Below are positions 47,557 to 58,069 of a stretch of 64,000 nucleotides of DNA, piece by piece (position 1 is the first letter of the stretch; each line of letters starts with the position of its first letter). The position numbers and the translations under genes were made by a program. Location of the stretch: positions 42,412,947-42,476,946 of the forward strand of contig CM061918.1 in assembly GCA_031002005.1 (NCBI GenBank), read 5' to 3'. This DNA is from Vandiemenella viatica. Lineage: Eukaryota > Arthropoda > Insecta > Orthoptera > Morabidae. Below the pieces are notes generated by a model that had not been told where the DNA came from, did no database searches, and saw nothing but the letters and a program-made list of their open reading frames with translations.

Positions 47557-48136
47557 CTGAAATGGAAGATAAGGAAGAACACAATTTAACTCTTTATATT
47601 TTGTGTTATTGCAACATTTGGAAATACATTTTTGGCATAATACGTGAAATATTCTGTGACAAGACTCCTATACAGAAACTACTATGGTGTAACCTAAAAG
47701 GAATAGCAATGAAAATCATTGCCCTTACTTACTTTAAAACCTGTAAGCATGAACTTTTACTCGTAACCGTTTCATTCTTTTCTGTCTTATTTTCTCTGGA
47801 AGAAAAAAGGAGAAATAGAAGCTTTAATATACATACCAGCTAAAACAATATGGTTTAAATATAAACTAAATTGTTTCTTCATATTATCATTAAATATTCA
47901 TACCACCCTTACCTTCTATTGTTCAGATTTTTTGGAGAGGCCTTGAGATTCGTTACCTGTAAAAGAAATGCTACAGTGAATATTAATAAAATGTTTGTTG
48001 GTCATAGTACAATTTTTGTGGTATTAAAGACCTGCCAATGTTTAAATTTTCCAGTATACTCTGTTGTAATTTTGTTTCCAGAATTGACTGAATTTTGATG
48101 TGAAAAATGATGAACGAAGGTGTTTGAGTACTTTGA
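47557..48136. other. Intronic DNA, no feature seen
   Basis: Short frames only. Confidence 0.4.
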
Positions 48137-48144
48137 CATGAAGT

Positions 48145-48386
48145 CAGGGACGGCGCTGGGATTCTCGGGCCCCAGGTAATTGTTCTCAGGCCCCCAGCCT
48201 TAATTTTTTTTTTACACTTTGATTTTTTTGATAACGTCAGAAAATTTTAACCCAAAAACATCAAATAACACCTTTTCAAAAAAAAAAAAAAAAAAAAAAA
48301 TTGTTTAATTTCTATTTAGCTAGACATGCTAGACAGAGGGCCCCGGGTACTTTTGCACCGCTTACCCCTCCCTAATGCCGGCCCTG
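48145..48386. mobile_element. hAT MITE (242 bp)
   Basis: Ends CAGGGACGGCGCTGGGAT and CTAATGCCGGCCCTG, flanked by an exact 8-bp duplication CATGAAGT (48137-48144, 48387-48394). The middle is T- and A-rich, with an A-run at 48278-48300. Confidence 0.9.
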
Positions 48387-48579
48387 CATGAAGTGATTCC
48401 TTAGACATTGTATTAGAGCCACAGGCTACATCTGGAAACTGTATTATTTTCTTTATATGATGACACTTATTTAATCTCAAAATTACCTACTTAGTTATAA
48501 TTCCCATAGATATATTTACCTAATATTTATTACCAACAATCTCCTGTGTTTAGCTGAGATCGAAGATGGGTTATTTTAG

Positions 48580-49165
48580 GGATATGGAAAGAACACCTGT
48601 CATTTACAAAAGATGAAGCCAAGGCACTTGCAATGAAAGAAATAAGAATGGAGCAAATAAATAATGTAGTAGTTGGCCTTAAATGATGTTCAAAAATTTC
48701 TGATTAACAAATCATTAAAATGGAATTACTTTAAAAGCAGAAACGTATTCATGAAAATAGCCTTCCTGAAAAAGAGAAACCTTTCAGTTTCAGATATTGA
48801 TCTATGACCCAGATTTTTTTTTTTAATGTGTAGGTATGAAGAACAGCACTTTACAATAGAGAAGCATGGACTAGGAATAGCAGAAAGAGGGATAATTGAA
48901 GTATTTGAAATGTGGTGTTACAAAAAGAAGTGGACAGATAAAATATAAAATGAACAAGTTTTGGATACGGAGGACAGGGAAAAAGTTTGTGGAAGAGTCT
49001 CACAGTACGAAGAAGCAGGATGGTGGGACACATTTTGAGACATATGGGATTGGTTAATTGGTTGGTGGAAGGAACAGTTGAAGGAAAAAATTGTAGTGGA
49101 AGACAAAGACTAGAATTTTTCAGTCATATAATTGGTGACTCTTCAGTCACATCTATAAACTTTAT
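48580..49165 (+). pseudogene. LINE C-terminal fragment (third LINE group)
   Basis: AERGIIEVFEMWCYKKKWTD (48878-48935) followed by SRMVGHILRHMGLVNWLVEG and TVEGKNCSGRQRLEF (49013-49118). This is the 'E-MWCYRR-L-ISW-D / GHILRH / IEGxxEGKRxRGRPR' region near the end of LINE ORF2. Frames switch. The first bases (48580-48640) look like a decayed PLE-A arm. Confidence 0.75.
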
Positions 49166-50610
49166 GAGAGAAACTTCTGGAACTTCTTTCCTCAGTTATT
49201 GATAATAAACTGATACCTCAACAAACTAGATTTAGAACAGCCTGTTTCTGCATAGACCAAGTCTTACATCTAACACAATACACTGAAATAGCTTTGAGAA
49301 GGATTTAGTTACTGGAGTAGTCTTCATTGACTTCAAAACAGCCTATGACGCAGTCAACATAAAAAAAAACTCCTTCCTAAAATATACAAAATGACGTGGA
49401 ACTTCAGTTCCACAGAAACAGTTTACGAACTTCTCAGAAATAGACTTCTTTGTCGGCTTTCAGAACACAAAAAGCTGTCCCCATAAATCGAAGAATGACC
49501 TTCCTCAGAGTAATATTCTTGGCCCAGCTCTATTTAATATCTACACCTAGGATCAACCTGTGGACAACCTTTTTCAATCCTTTATTTACGGTGATGACTT
49601 TGCCGTAGTTGCTCAACATGAAACTTTCAAAGTAATTGAGGGCAGACATATGACAACTCTTGAATCTCTTGGAACTTACTACAAGCAGAATGATCTTAAG
49701 CCAAACCCAAAGGAAATAGAAGTGTGTACATTTCACTTGTGTAATAAATGCACTAAGCGAAAGTTAAATGTAACATGGAATGGAACCTTTCTGCAGCACA
49801 GTGATAATCCAAAATACCTTAGCATAACTCTTTACAGAAGTCTCACTTTTAAAAACCATTGCCACAATGTCATGATGATAATATCATCACGCAACAATAT
49901 CTTAAGCAAGTTGACAGGAACAAGCTAGTGAGTTAACCCAAGTGTCATCTCTGCCTTAGCATTGTGCTACTCCGCAGCATAGTATGCCAGTCCTGTGTGG
50001 CGAAAATCATGTCATGCTGAGACAGTAGATATTGTGCTTCACAGCACATGATGACTTATCACAGGATGCCTCAGACTGTCTCACCTATGGTGACGGAGGA
50101 GATATTGGTGGCATTGTCTGTGGATATACATCAGGAAGTTGTTACCAACATGGCAATACTCAGAATGGAAGAAATCACCTGACAGCCTCAACAAGGCAAT
50201 GCACCAGTGCCATCGAGACTGAAGTTCTGATCGAACTTCTTAAGGACCTCAAAGTCACTGAAAGGAACACCAAGCAGTGAAATAATATCAGCCTGGGAGA
50301 AGAGAGAGTGACACATCGATTGGATCTAACTGAAAGAGGATTTACCTCCTGATTCTGAACAACCATGGCATTGAACAGACTGCGAGCTGGAGTTGGCCAC
50401 TACAAAGACACTCTCCCTTCATGCGTGATACCTGGGAGAACAAACAGATACCACATGTTCCTGTGGTGAGATTGAAACTGTAGTACATTTGTTTTTGTGC
50501 CTGAAACTCAGAATAAATGAATCTTAGTTAGACCTTCAATCAGCCACCACATTGGCGGAAAAACTACTTTGTATCTGATGCTGCCATCAACATGAAGAGA
50601 AGAAGATAAG
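49166..50610 (+). pseudogene. LINE copy 2, same family as copy 1
   Basis: Starts at KLLELLSSVIDNKLIP, aligning with KLLERIILSRLLPIVDPLLI of copy 1. Further blocks are GVVFIDFKTAYDAVN (49314-49358), ILGPALFNIYT (49510-49545), catalytic FIYGDDFAVVAQH (49582-49620), DNPKYLSITLYRSLTFKNH (49803-49860), ALNRLRAGVGHYKDTL (50368-50415) and CSCGEIETVVHLFLC (50457-50505). Unlike copy 1, it keeps the catalytic box. Stops and shifts disable it. Confidence 0.82.
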
Positions 50611-52978
50611 GGGATAACCATGAGTGCTGAACTAATTTATCCTGCTGACAGCAGATTTGTAAGATGCCAATGTGTGGGGCCTATAATTTGTAACAATGCC
50701 ATAAGACTTGTGATGAATCTCTTCATTTTTTGAACATAATTTCTAACTACTTCAACTTGCACTGAACCTTGAAGTTCTTGATGTGGGCTAAAATGTATTA
50801 TTGTGATCTGATTGGTTAATATAGAAACAGAAAACAAATTACTGAGATGCAACAGTTGTTTCACAAAGTTCCTTTTTGTTACAAGATAAAATAATCTGTA
50901 GATGCAAGACCTTTTACAGACATATAGTGGAAATGAGACTAGTCCACATATCTGCCAGTATACCCAACTGACTTAAGTTTAGCTAACTAATTGCCGAACA
51001 GGGATGAAGTGTAGTATTAGTGGAGATGTGTTGTATGCAAGAGGAATCAAGTTATGCATGCCAGGTGGAGAATGGTGATCGTGTGACATGAGCCAGGCAC
51101 TCATATATCAAGTATTTATCACATGATCCCAGCTTGCAAGAACAAGTGAACATTTTACCAATAGAAGCTGTCCCTTTGCAAGATGATGAACTTAGCTAAC
51201 ATAGAAATAGATGGATGATTGGTTCAAACCAGCCATGTGACTGATGACATAAAATACAGCAACCCTTCTGATTTCAGCTTCTGATGAGTGTTTGGTTTAT
51301 TTCCCTTATGAATTTTACAATGCTTCCATGTTACCCTGAAAAAATCACTATTAATTATTATCTATGCTTCAATTTTCATTATTGTTTACTTTTAACTTTA
51401 ATTCACTTAAGTTTGTTATGTATTTGATTTGTGTCTACCGCATTTCATTTTTGACTTCATCTCTTCTCTGACTCCCCCCGAGGTACCTAACTTTAAGACA
51501 GTTAATTACTTCATAGCAATGACTTATTAGTTACTCTCTAATTCTCAACATTCACACTCCATGTCCTAATACTGAAGGTTTTAAACCATAAAATTTGTAC
51601 ATTGCCGCACTGTAGGTCTTTTTTTTCTGTTTCTGCTTTACTGTGTTATCTATCTTGGCATGGCAGCAATGTTTTTTCTCCCTTTCCTTATATAAATATG
51701 AAAAATTGAACCAGTGTTGTGATACTAATAGAGCTATGTTATGAATGGTGTTAATTTTATGCAACAGCTCAATTAACTCAAAATATATTTGTAAAATCTA
51801 CTAAACTTCCCCCTGATGAAGATGAAACTAGGGCTAAATTAGCATAATGAAAATGGTCATCAATGGTTCATGACATCAGAATCATCATAAAACAATTTCC
51901 AAAGAAATTCTTCATGAGTTTTGGAGTCAACCTCTTTTTAGTTTGCTAATTATTTTAATCATTTTAATTTACTTAACTTACAAAAAGGACAATAACTAAT
52001 AATTGTAATAACACTATAAGGAAAAATAAATTTTGAAGTAGAGAATGTGATCCAATTGCATATTAAAGCTGTAGCAACACAGATCAAGACAAACACATCC
52101 ACTGAACAGTATTTTGTCCAACCACTTGGGAGTTTCCATAAACTATGTGGCTAGGTGGAAAAAAAGGGGGGGGGGAGGGTTTAGGCAGAATGCTACGCAG
52201 GAATTCGTTGGAATTGAAAGCCTTCTTCTTTGAATACTTTATGGATGAAATATTTTGGAGATGTTGATATATTGCTTAATTCTAGCAAAACTTTGTTTGT
52301 GCATGTGAAATACACTAGAATCCTGGTGTGGTTCAGTTTTCATATAAAACTGCAGAACCTCTTACCTGATATGACATTACCCGATGAGGCTAGATGAACA
52401 TGAAATAAGCTGATTGCTGTCAATTAGGTAATCAAATACACTTAATGATCTCCTAGACAAAAATGTCAACTGTCTTACTACGATACCTCCTATCTCAGAT
52501 TTACAATTCATTTTGTCAGTCCGTTTACATTCTGAATGTTTTTTCATGTCAACACAACATAAACATCCTCTGTTTTATAATATCTAAACAGTAGGCCTAT
52601 CATTAAAAAGTGGGTCATGATCATATATTGTCCCAACCGAAAATATCTCACAGAATCTTTAGTTTCAGTCAGAATGTGTACAGCAAATTCTTTGGTTTTT
52701 GTGGATTTTATATCTACAAGCAATAATTGCATTTTAATTTTTAAAATCTTGTTTACTGTTGTAATCACCATTACTTACTACATTAAATTCACCCTTAATT
52801 TCTGCATTTTGAAATTTGATACATAAACTTATCTCTCTCTAACTTTTGTTGCCTAAATAATTGCACAGTACAATATTTCTGTTTTGATTATATGTTATTG
52901 AAAACTGAAGCCAACATTGACTCACTGAAAAGCATTACAATGGTCTCTTCTGTTTCAAAAATTATTACAACTCCATAC
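50611..52978. other. Intronic DNA, no gene recognised
   Basis: 51808-51830 contains CCCTGATGAAGATGAAACT, a hammerhead-like word without stem II. A G-run lies at 52165. No exon recognised, although one may be missing between the exons at 52979 and 47556. Confidence 0.4.
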
Positions 52979-53076
52979 CTTGTTGGGGTGAGAAATAGGT
53001 TTCTTCAAGTCAGGAGAAGGTTTGGGAACCTTTTTAGGAACTGGGTACATGAAGTCTGGTTTAGGAACATTGATAC
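52979..53076 (-). CDS. PRDM9: PRDM9-like gene: upstream exon (post-KRAB-type linker)
   Basis: 98 nt between CACTATTTCAG and AAG/GTATGG on the minus strand. Only one of three frames is open; it reads INVPKPDFMYPVPKKVPKPS and continues to ISHPNK. The GxxxPKPxFM start resembles the segment that follows the KRAB-like domain in PRDM9 proteins. The exit is phase 0. The entry needs one nucleotide and gives Gly, matching the candidate exon at 58951-59016. Alternatively it is an exon of another minus-strand gene, but its position upstream of the SSXRD exon fits. Confidence 0.65.
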
Positions 53077-53561
53077 CTGAAATAGTGATTTATAATTTAT
53101 GAAACAACACAGGAATTACAATGTAAGAACATGTACACAATAAGGATAGTAATTGTTCATTTTCTGCATTTAATACTTAAAAAATTTATTTGATATCTGA
53201 AATAGAACATATATACATAATTAGGATTATAATTATTCATTAATCCTCTTCTACCCTTATTTCTAAACACATTTATTTGTATCTGAAATGTTTTACGAGA
53301 AACAAAAGGTGTTTGATAGCAAGTACAGGTAAAGTACTGCTTAACCTAGATGATGGTAGGATGGCGTCAAGATATGAAAAAGATACAAGCTCACATCAGT
53401 AGAAGAATGTAGCACACTCAAGGCATGAATCAAGGGTAAATTACAATAATATTACTACTACTAATTTTTTTTGCATGCATCTCCATTCTATGTATGACAC
53501 ACAACATTTATAAATCTTTTTAAATGAGCAATTCTTGAATATATTTGGTATGCTGGAAATG
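53077..53561. other. Intronic DNA, no feature seen
   Basis: Two short similar blocks ('aatagaacatatatacataattagga' and neighbours near 53100-53230) suggest a local duplication. No gene. Confidence 0.4.
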
Positions 53562-53569
53562 GCTCTAAC

Positions 53570-53778
53570 CAGGGCCGCATTTAAGCATAGGCTACCTAGG
53601 CTGTAGCCTAGGGGCCTGCACCACAAAGGGGGCCCACACCACAAAGTGGAGGGCTCCATAACTGGTTGGAGGGGCTTCCGCCTAGAAGAGTAATAGAGCT
53701 AAAAAGAAGTCATCCATAAATTGCTATGCCATTGCCAACAGGGGCCCGCACCACATGTATAGCCTAAATACTGCCCTG
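53570..53778. mobile_element. hAT MITE (209 bp)
   Basis: Ends CAGGGCCGCATTTAAGC and GCCTAAATACTGCCCTG, flanked by an exact 8-bp duplication GCTCTAAC (53562-53569, 53779-53786). Internally it repeats 'gcctagg' and 'ggcccgcaccaca' words. A direct relic of the target (TTGGTATG..AAATGGCTCTAA) recurs at 53909. Confidence 0.92.
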
Positions 53779-53786
53779 GCTCTAAC

Positions 53787-54159
53787 AATATGGATGAAAT
53801 TTCATATACAGATAATTTTTTTGCTTTCCATGTTTATCTAAATAGGTATCTTCCTTGGAAAAAAAACACAATTTTACAAAATAAAATAAAATAACAATAC
53901 TTGTATTTGGTATGTCGCAAATGGCTCTAATGCCATCTCATAGAAGTCTCATACAAATCGTTAGGTAGGTATGAAATATAGTGAATATACTGTATAATAT
54001 ACATTGTTTATATATCTAATCTATCTAATAGTATTATTCAAGGAACTGTATATAAGTCAAATTAATTTTTCTCAAATGTCTTTCATGATTTTGACAAAAT
54101 ATTGCATATTGAAAGATGCCAAGCAAAGCTTAGTCAGGCAGTCCAAAGAAGAACAGGGA
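53787..54159. other. Intronic DNA, local duplication of the MITE target
   Basis: TATTTGGTATGTCGCAAATGG (53904) repeats the sequence just before the MITE (53540), so the MITE landed in one unit of a duplicated segment. No gene. Confidence 0.5.
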
Positions 54160-54291
54160 AGATAACCCCATCACTTACCAGAGATAAAAGCAGGAAGACA
54201 GCAATAGACAGATAACTACTAATAGGCTTTACAATATTTCAGTACAAAATCTTATTCGTATATAAGGACGAGACTAATGTAAAGGAATCAG
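54160..54291 (-). repeat. PLE-A terminal arm fragment
   Basis: On the minus strand: ACGAATAAGA, weak stem, CTGAAATATTGTAAAG, then CTTTTATCTCTGGTAAGTGATG. The LTR element starting at 54296 inserted at its inner edge. Confidence 0.6.
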
Positions 54292-54295
54292 ATGT

Positions 54296-55160
54296 TGTCA
54301 CATTACGATAGTTAACGCACCTATCAATTTTGATGCAAAGATCGATTAGCGAGTGTAAAGTCGATTATCGACTTCAACGATCTAGTAGGAGTATCAGTAG
54401 CAGAGTGTATGTGATATAGCGCGCGAGTTGTTACCGCAAATGTGTGTGCGGGAAGAAATGATCGTACCGATCTGAAAAGTGTCCGCCTGTTGAGAAAAGC
54501 CTTTTGAAGAGCTACCGCGTCGGTAAAGTACCCAGTGACATTCATGTACATTTAAAGACAGTCGTATGTGTTATGGTGCACGAACTGTTACAGTAAATGA
54601 GTGCGCGGGAAGAAAAGATTGTGCCTAACAGAAAAGCGTCACCGCTTGTTGAGAAAGTCTACCGCGTCGGTTAAGTGACTAATGAACCTTATGTACTCTT
54701 AAAGACTGTTAGTTACGTAGGTCGTTCACTAATGTAGAAAAAGAAATATCTTGTTGTTTCATTTGTGTTGATTGAAAGAAAATTCTCACTCGCTACGAAC
54801 TTGCAAATCTTCGGCAATTATTATTCAGGGTGTTCCTTGTATACTATTCAGTACAAGAAAATAATAAATATGGTTCGGTGGTCGGAATGTAACTACTTAT
54901 AGCTGTGCAATAAAAAGTGTTCTTGTGTTGATATACTTGGAATGTGTTGAGCAGTAAGTAACTTTGATAAATCATTTCCTTCCCCACCAAACCAGGCGAC
55001 CGTTCTTAAAATTTACCCCTGAATAATTTCCTTTGTTTTATGAAGTTCCGATAGCTTTCAAACATGGTCAAAGCATAAAGAAAATAAGTGGTGATTGTGA
55101 ACTGAGCTCTCGTCATCAGAACTTATATTTCAAAAGCATATTTTAATAAGTTATTTTACA
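54296..55160 (+). repeat. 5' LTR
   Basis: 865 bp, TG...CA ends. Contains AATAAA near 54865 and 54908 (polyadenylation candidates). No convincing TATA box was chosen. Differs from the 3' LTR by one base near 54313 and by short indels near 55139-55150. Confidence 0.93.
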
Positions 55161-55178
55161 TGGCGACCGTGACAGGAC
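55161..55178 (+). promoter_or_regulatory. Primer-binding site, tRNA-Arg type
   Basis: TGGCGACCGTGACAGGAC starts directly after the 5' LTR. The first 12 bases fit the complement of an arginine tRNA 3' end with CCA. This is based on recall of tRNA-Arg 3' sequence and should be matched to the host tRNA set. Confidence 0.7.
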
Positions 55179-55334
55179 TTGTAATAGTGATAGGCGAATA
55201 AACAGAACGTTAAAGTCGTCTAAATTTACAAGCAAGCGAGTGGGGAAGTGAACGACAATTAAACTGTGTAGTAAACAATGGAGTGTGGTTCGAGCAAGAA
55301 CGGCGCGTGAAAGATAATAGTGGAAGCGGAAGTC

Positions 55335-55540
55335 AGAGGTAGCTTCACGGCTACAAGGCGGTGGAGTTCCAGCGACGCAGTAACGAGGTAGCTTCACGGC
55401 TACAAGGCGGTGGAGTTCCAGCGACGCAGTAACGAGGTAGCTTCAGCGATACAAGGCGGTGGAGTTCCAGAGACGCAACGACGGAGTAACTCCATAGATA
55501 CGAGGCGGTGTATTTCCAACGACGCAGCAACAAGTGAATG
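55335..55540 (+). repeat. Tandem repeat in the LTR element leader, ~50-bp period, four units
   Basis: AGCTTCACGGCTACAAGGCG GTGGAGTTCC units begin near 55339, 55389 and 55439, with a fourth, more diverged unit near 55489. The first two are almost identical, so the array is still expanding or recently did so. Confidence 0.9.
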
Positions 55541-56381
55541 CAGCTTTTTTACCAGAGGGATACTACAACGAACACACACGATAACAACGTGACGGAGGCT
55601 GCGGAAAATCAACGCGGCAGCAGCAGCAGAAGAAAAGAAGACATCGAACAGGCAAATTAATAAAAAAAAAAGTAAAACCGGAAATAAAAAAAAAAGCACG
55701 CGAAAACTAGTAAACTCAGTGTAGTAAATAAATTTTTGGGATAACTGATTGACACTACCCGAGCTCAATAGTAATACAATAAAAGTAATTTTCTCTCGGG
55801 AGAATTTTTTTTAAGAATAAATTTGATTCCTTTTCTTAGTAGCCAGTCAGAGTTTTTTTTTAAAGATTTTTTTTTTTAAATTACTTATCACTATTTTCAA
55901 CCAACAAATAAATTATACCAGTCGGAAATTTTTTTTGTAACAGAATATTTTCAATGCATGCTATTTACAGCTTGTCAACCTATGGAGCTATCCTGCAGCT
56001 GTAATCTTTGAAGCAGTGTACACCCGGTGCTGATAATTTCAAGCAGCTCAATTCATTGTTTTAAGTTGTATGTATTTTTCAGCTATAACGGAGAGAAGCA
56101 GCTGGCAGCGGTATTCTCACCAATCTGTTCTGTCAATGCTATTTTGAAATTTGATGTTGATGTTGAAGTGTTCCTTTGACAGCAGCGTTGTATTGTGTTC
56201 TGTTGGTGATTTGTTTTCTCGGTATTGCTGTTTTGGGTTAGCAAGTTGAAGAGTTTGTTTTGTGGACTAGTTTGTGCGAGTCCTGGTGTACTTTTTTGGG
56301 TATATGCTGAGGTAGGCAAGTTAGTGGCCCTATTATAACCTTTTGTTGTCAGAGCAGTGTATCATAGTTTAATCTCTAATC

Positions 56382-57563
56382 ATGAATACCGACGAGACTT
56401 TAGTTGAAGTGAAGGAAGAGCAGGACAGGGAATTACCTAGTGGGGAGGTACTTAGGATGCTAGTCAGCCAAATTAGAGCCTTGCAAGAAAGGAGTGAAGA
56501 AAATTTCAATCAAATAAAAGCCTCTCAAGTGAAGAATGAAGAGAGTTTCAGTGAAATAAAAGCCTCACTAGTAAAGAGTCAAGAAAGTATGAAGGTAGAA
56601 ATTTCAGAAGAGATTAAAAGAGCACAGGAAACAATCAGAGCTGAGATAGATGAGAAGGGGAAAGCCCTCCACTACAGCGTCACTAAAGCCTTAGATGAAG
56701 GATTTTCAACTTTAAGAGAAGGGATGAAGCAGTTCCGACAACCATGTGCTTCAGGTGGAAAGGAAACAAACGAACCAGTTGAGCGAGTCAAGCTAGATGC
56801 AGAAGATGAATCAATCCATGGTATCCCCAGCTCACATGGTTCAAGTTTAGTGGACGAGGAATCACCTGAGGTTGAACTGGAAGGGGTTATCACGAAAGCA
56901 AAGACAAATGGGATTATCAACGAAGGAGGAGATAATGGTATTAAAACAAGAGGAGAGAGAGTGATGGCAGAATTCAGTGAATGGTTTAGAAGGTATTGCC
57001 AGCAAAGTCACGAAAGCTGGGCTTATCATGCTCAGAAGTTTGAATACATTAGGAATATTATTCCCCGCAGCTCAAGGGGAATGACCCATTGGGAGCTCAT
57101 GTTTCAAGAACCGGCACCAATGATTGTCAACAATTATAGAGACTTCCCTGAAGAGAAGGTTATAACCTTTCAAGGAAGACAATTCAACGTCAAATCAGAA
57201 TCGATGCATGATGAATCTTATTTCTCCGGGGAAGAGATTCAGCAAGATTTCTCCCCCAGATGTTTGGCGAAATATTGCTATCTTGATTGCCTACACAGGG
57301 CAGAATATGTGGAAGTAAGAGGAGGAAGTGGAATAAAGGAAAAGTGGAAGAGACGCAGGAAGAAGAGGCGAATAATGTTGTTTGGCGAAGCGAGAAATAC
57401 CCTTAAGATGAAAGAAGTAAGAAGAATAGAAATGTTGGAGTGCTTAGGGGCAAAGTTTGTCCTGAACACCCAGCAAAGCCTTGTCATATGCTTTATATGT
57501 GTTTTTTTTGTACATAGTCATTGTGAAGAGGTTGTCATTGTAGGTTATTTTTTTTGTACTTAA
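56382..57563 (+). CDS. Gag-like protein with integrase-tail remnant (393 aa)
   Basis: Sole long ORF of the LTR element. Residues 1-130 are an acidic coiled coil with repeated 'ENFNQIKASQVKNEESFSEI' units, typical of the N-terminus of arthropod Gypsy Gag proteins. Around residues 195-250, ERVMAEFSEWFRRYC followed by SSRGMTHWELMF resembles the end of the integrase core (usual form H-STGxTPxELxFG), so gag appears fused to the integrase tail by a deletion of most of pol. The last 30 residues are hydrophobic and probably non-coding read-through. No zinc knuckle, protease or RT motif is seen. Start chosen at the first ATG after a stop-rich leader of 1.2 kb. Whether it is translated is unknown. Confidence 0.7.
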   Translation: MNTDETLVEVKEEQDRELPSGEVLRMLVSQIRALQERSEENFNQIKASQVKNEESFSEIKASLVKSQESMKVEISEEIKRAQETIRAEIDEKGKALHYSVTKALDEGFSTLREGMKQFRQPCASGGKETNEPVERVKLDAEDESIHGIPSSHGSSLVDEESPEVELEGVITKAKTNGIINEGGDNGIKTRGERVMAEFSEWFRRYCQQSHESWAYHAQKFEYIRNIIPRSSRGMTHWELMFQEPAPMIVNNYRDFPEEKVITFQGRQFNVKSESMHDESYFSGEEIQQDFSPRCLAKYCYLDCLHRAEYVEVRGGSGIKEKWKRRRKKRRIMLFGEARNTLKMKEVRRIEMLECLGAKFVLNTQQSLVICFICVFFVHSHCEEVVIVGYFFCT

Positions 57564-58069
57564 GTAATGGTGCCACTATAGGAGATTGTCACTTTCACTT
57601 TAGAATGACCCAATAGAGTAGTGACCTTACAACCACCGGGCTTCACCCAAATTTTGTAAGGGGCTCGGGTAATGTGTCAATCTGTTTAATACACTCAAAC
57701 CAAGGTTGTAAAGGGTGAAGTGATTGTGAGCCAGTGTTTGTGCATAAAGAAGTGCTACGCAATATAAAGAAAGGTATCTTATGTGGTAATATACCAGGTC
57801 GCTTGCATAAAGGCAACATGATTTTTTCAGCATGACTATTAACATTATAACCTATGTCAATTATTGATTTGAACCTTATGATTGTAATGTGTTTACCAAT
57901 TTTCTGTGTATATTTTTGTAAGTGTTAGATTAGCACCGACCACCAACCACTATGTGTAAAATGTGTTATGACTTAAGCTAGATGCTTACCAACCTCGCCC
58001 ATTTTATAGGTCGTTTGGTTGAAATGCTTACCTATGGCTTCACATTTTAACCATCGACCTGGAAGGGGT

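Noticed and set aside
51808..51830. CTGATGA...GAAAC as a hammerhead ribozyme
   Set aside because: There are only four bases between the two boxes, so stem II cannot form.
6073..54190. GGTAAGTG sites as host exon donors
   Set aside because: The motif recurs with the same flanks in many PLE arms and no coding frame precedes it.
56382..57563. The 393-codon ORF as a host gene
   Set aside because: It lies exactly between the PBS and the purine tract of a bounded LTR element, has no introns and has a Gag-like coiled coil.
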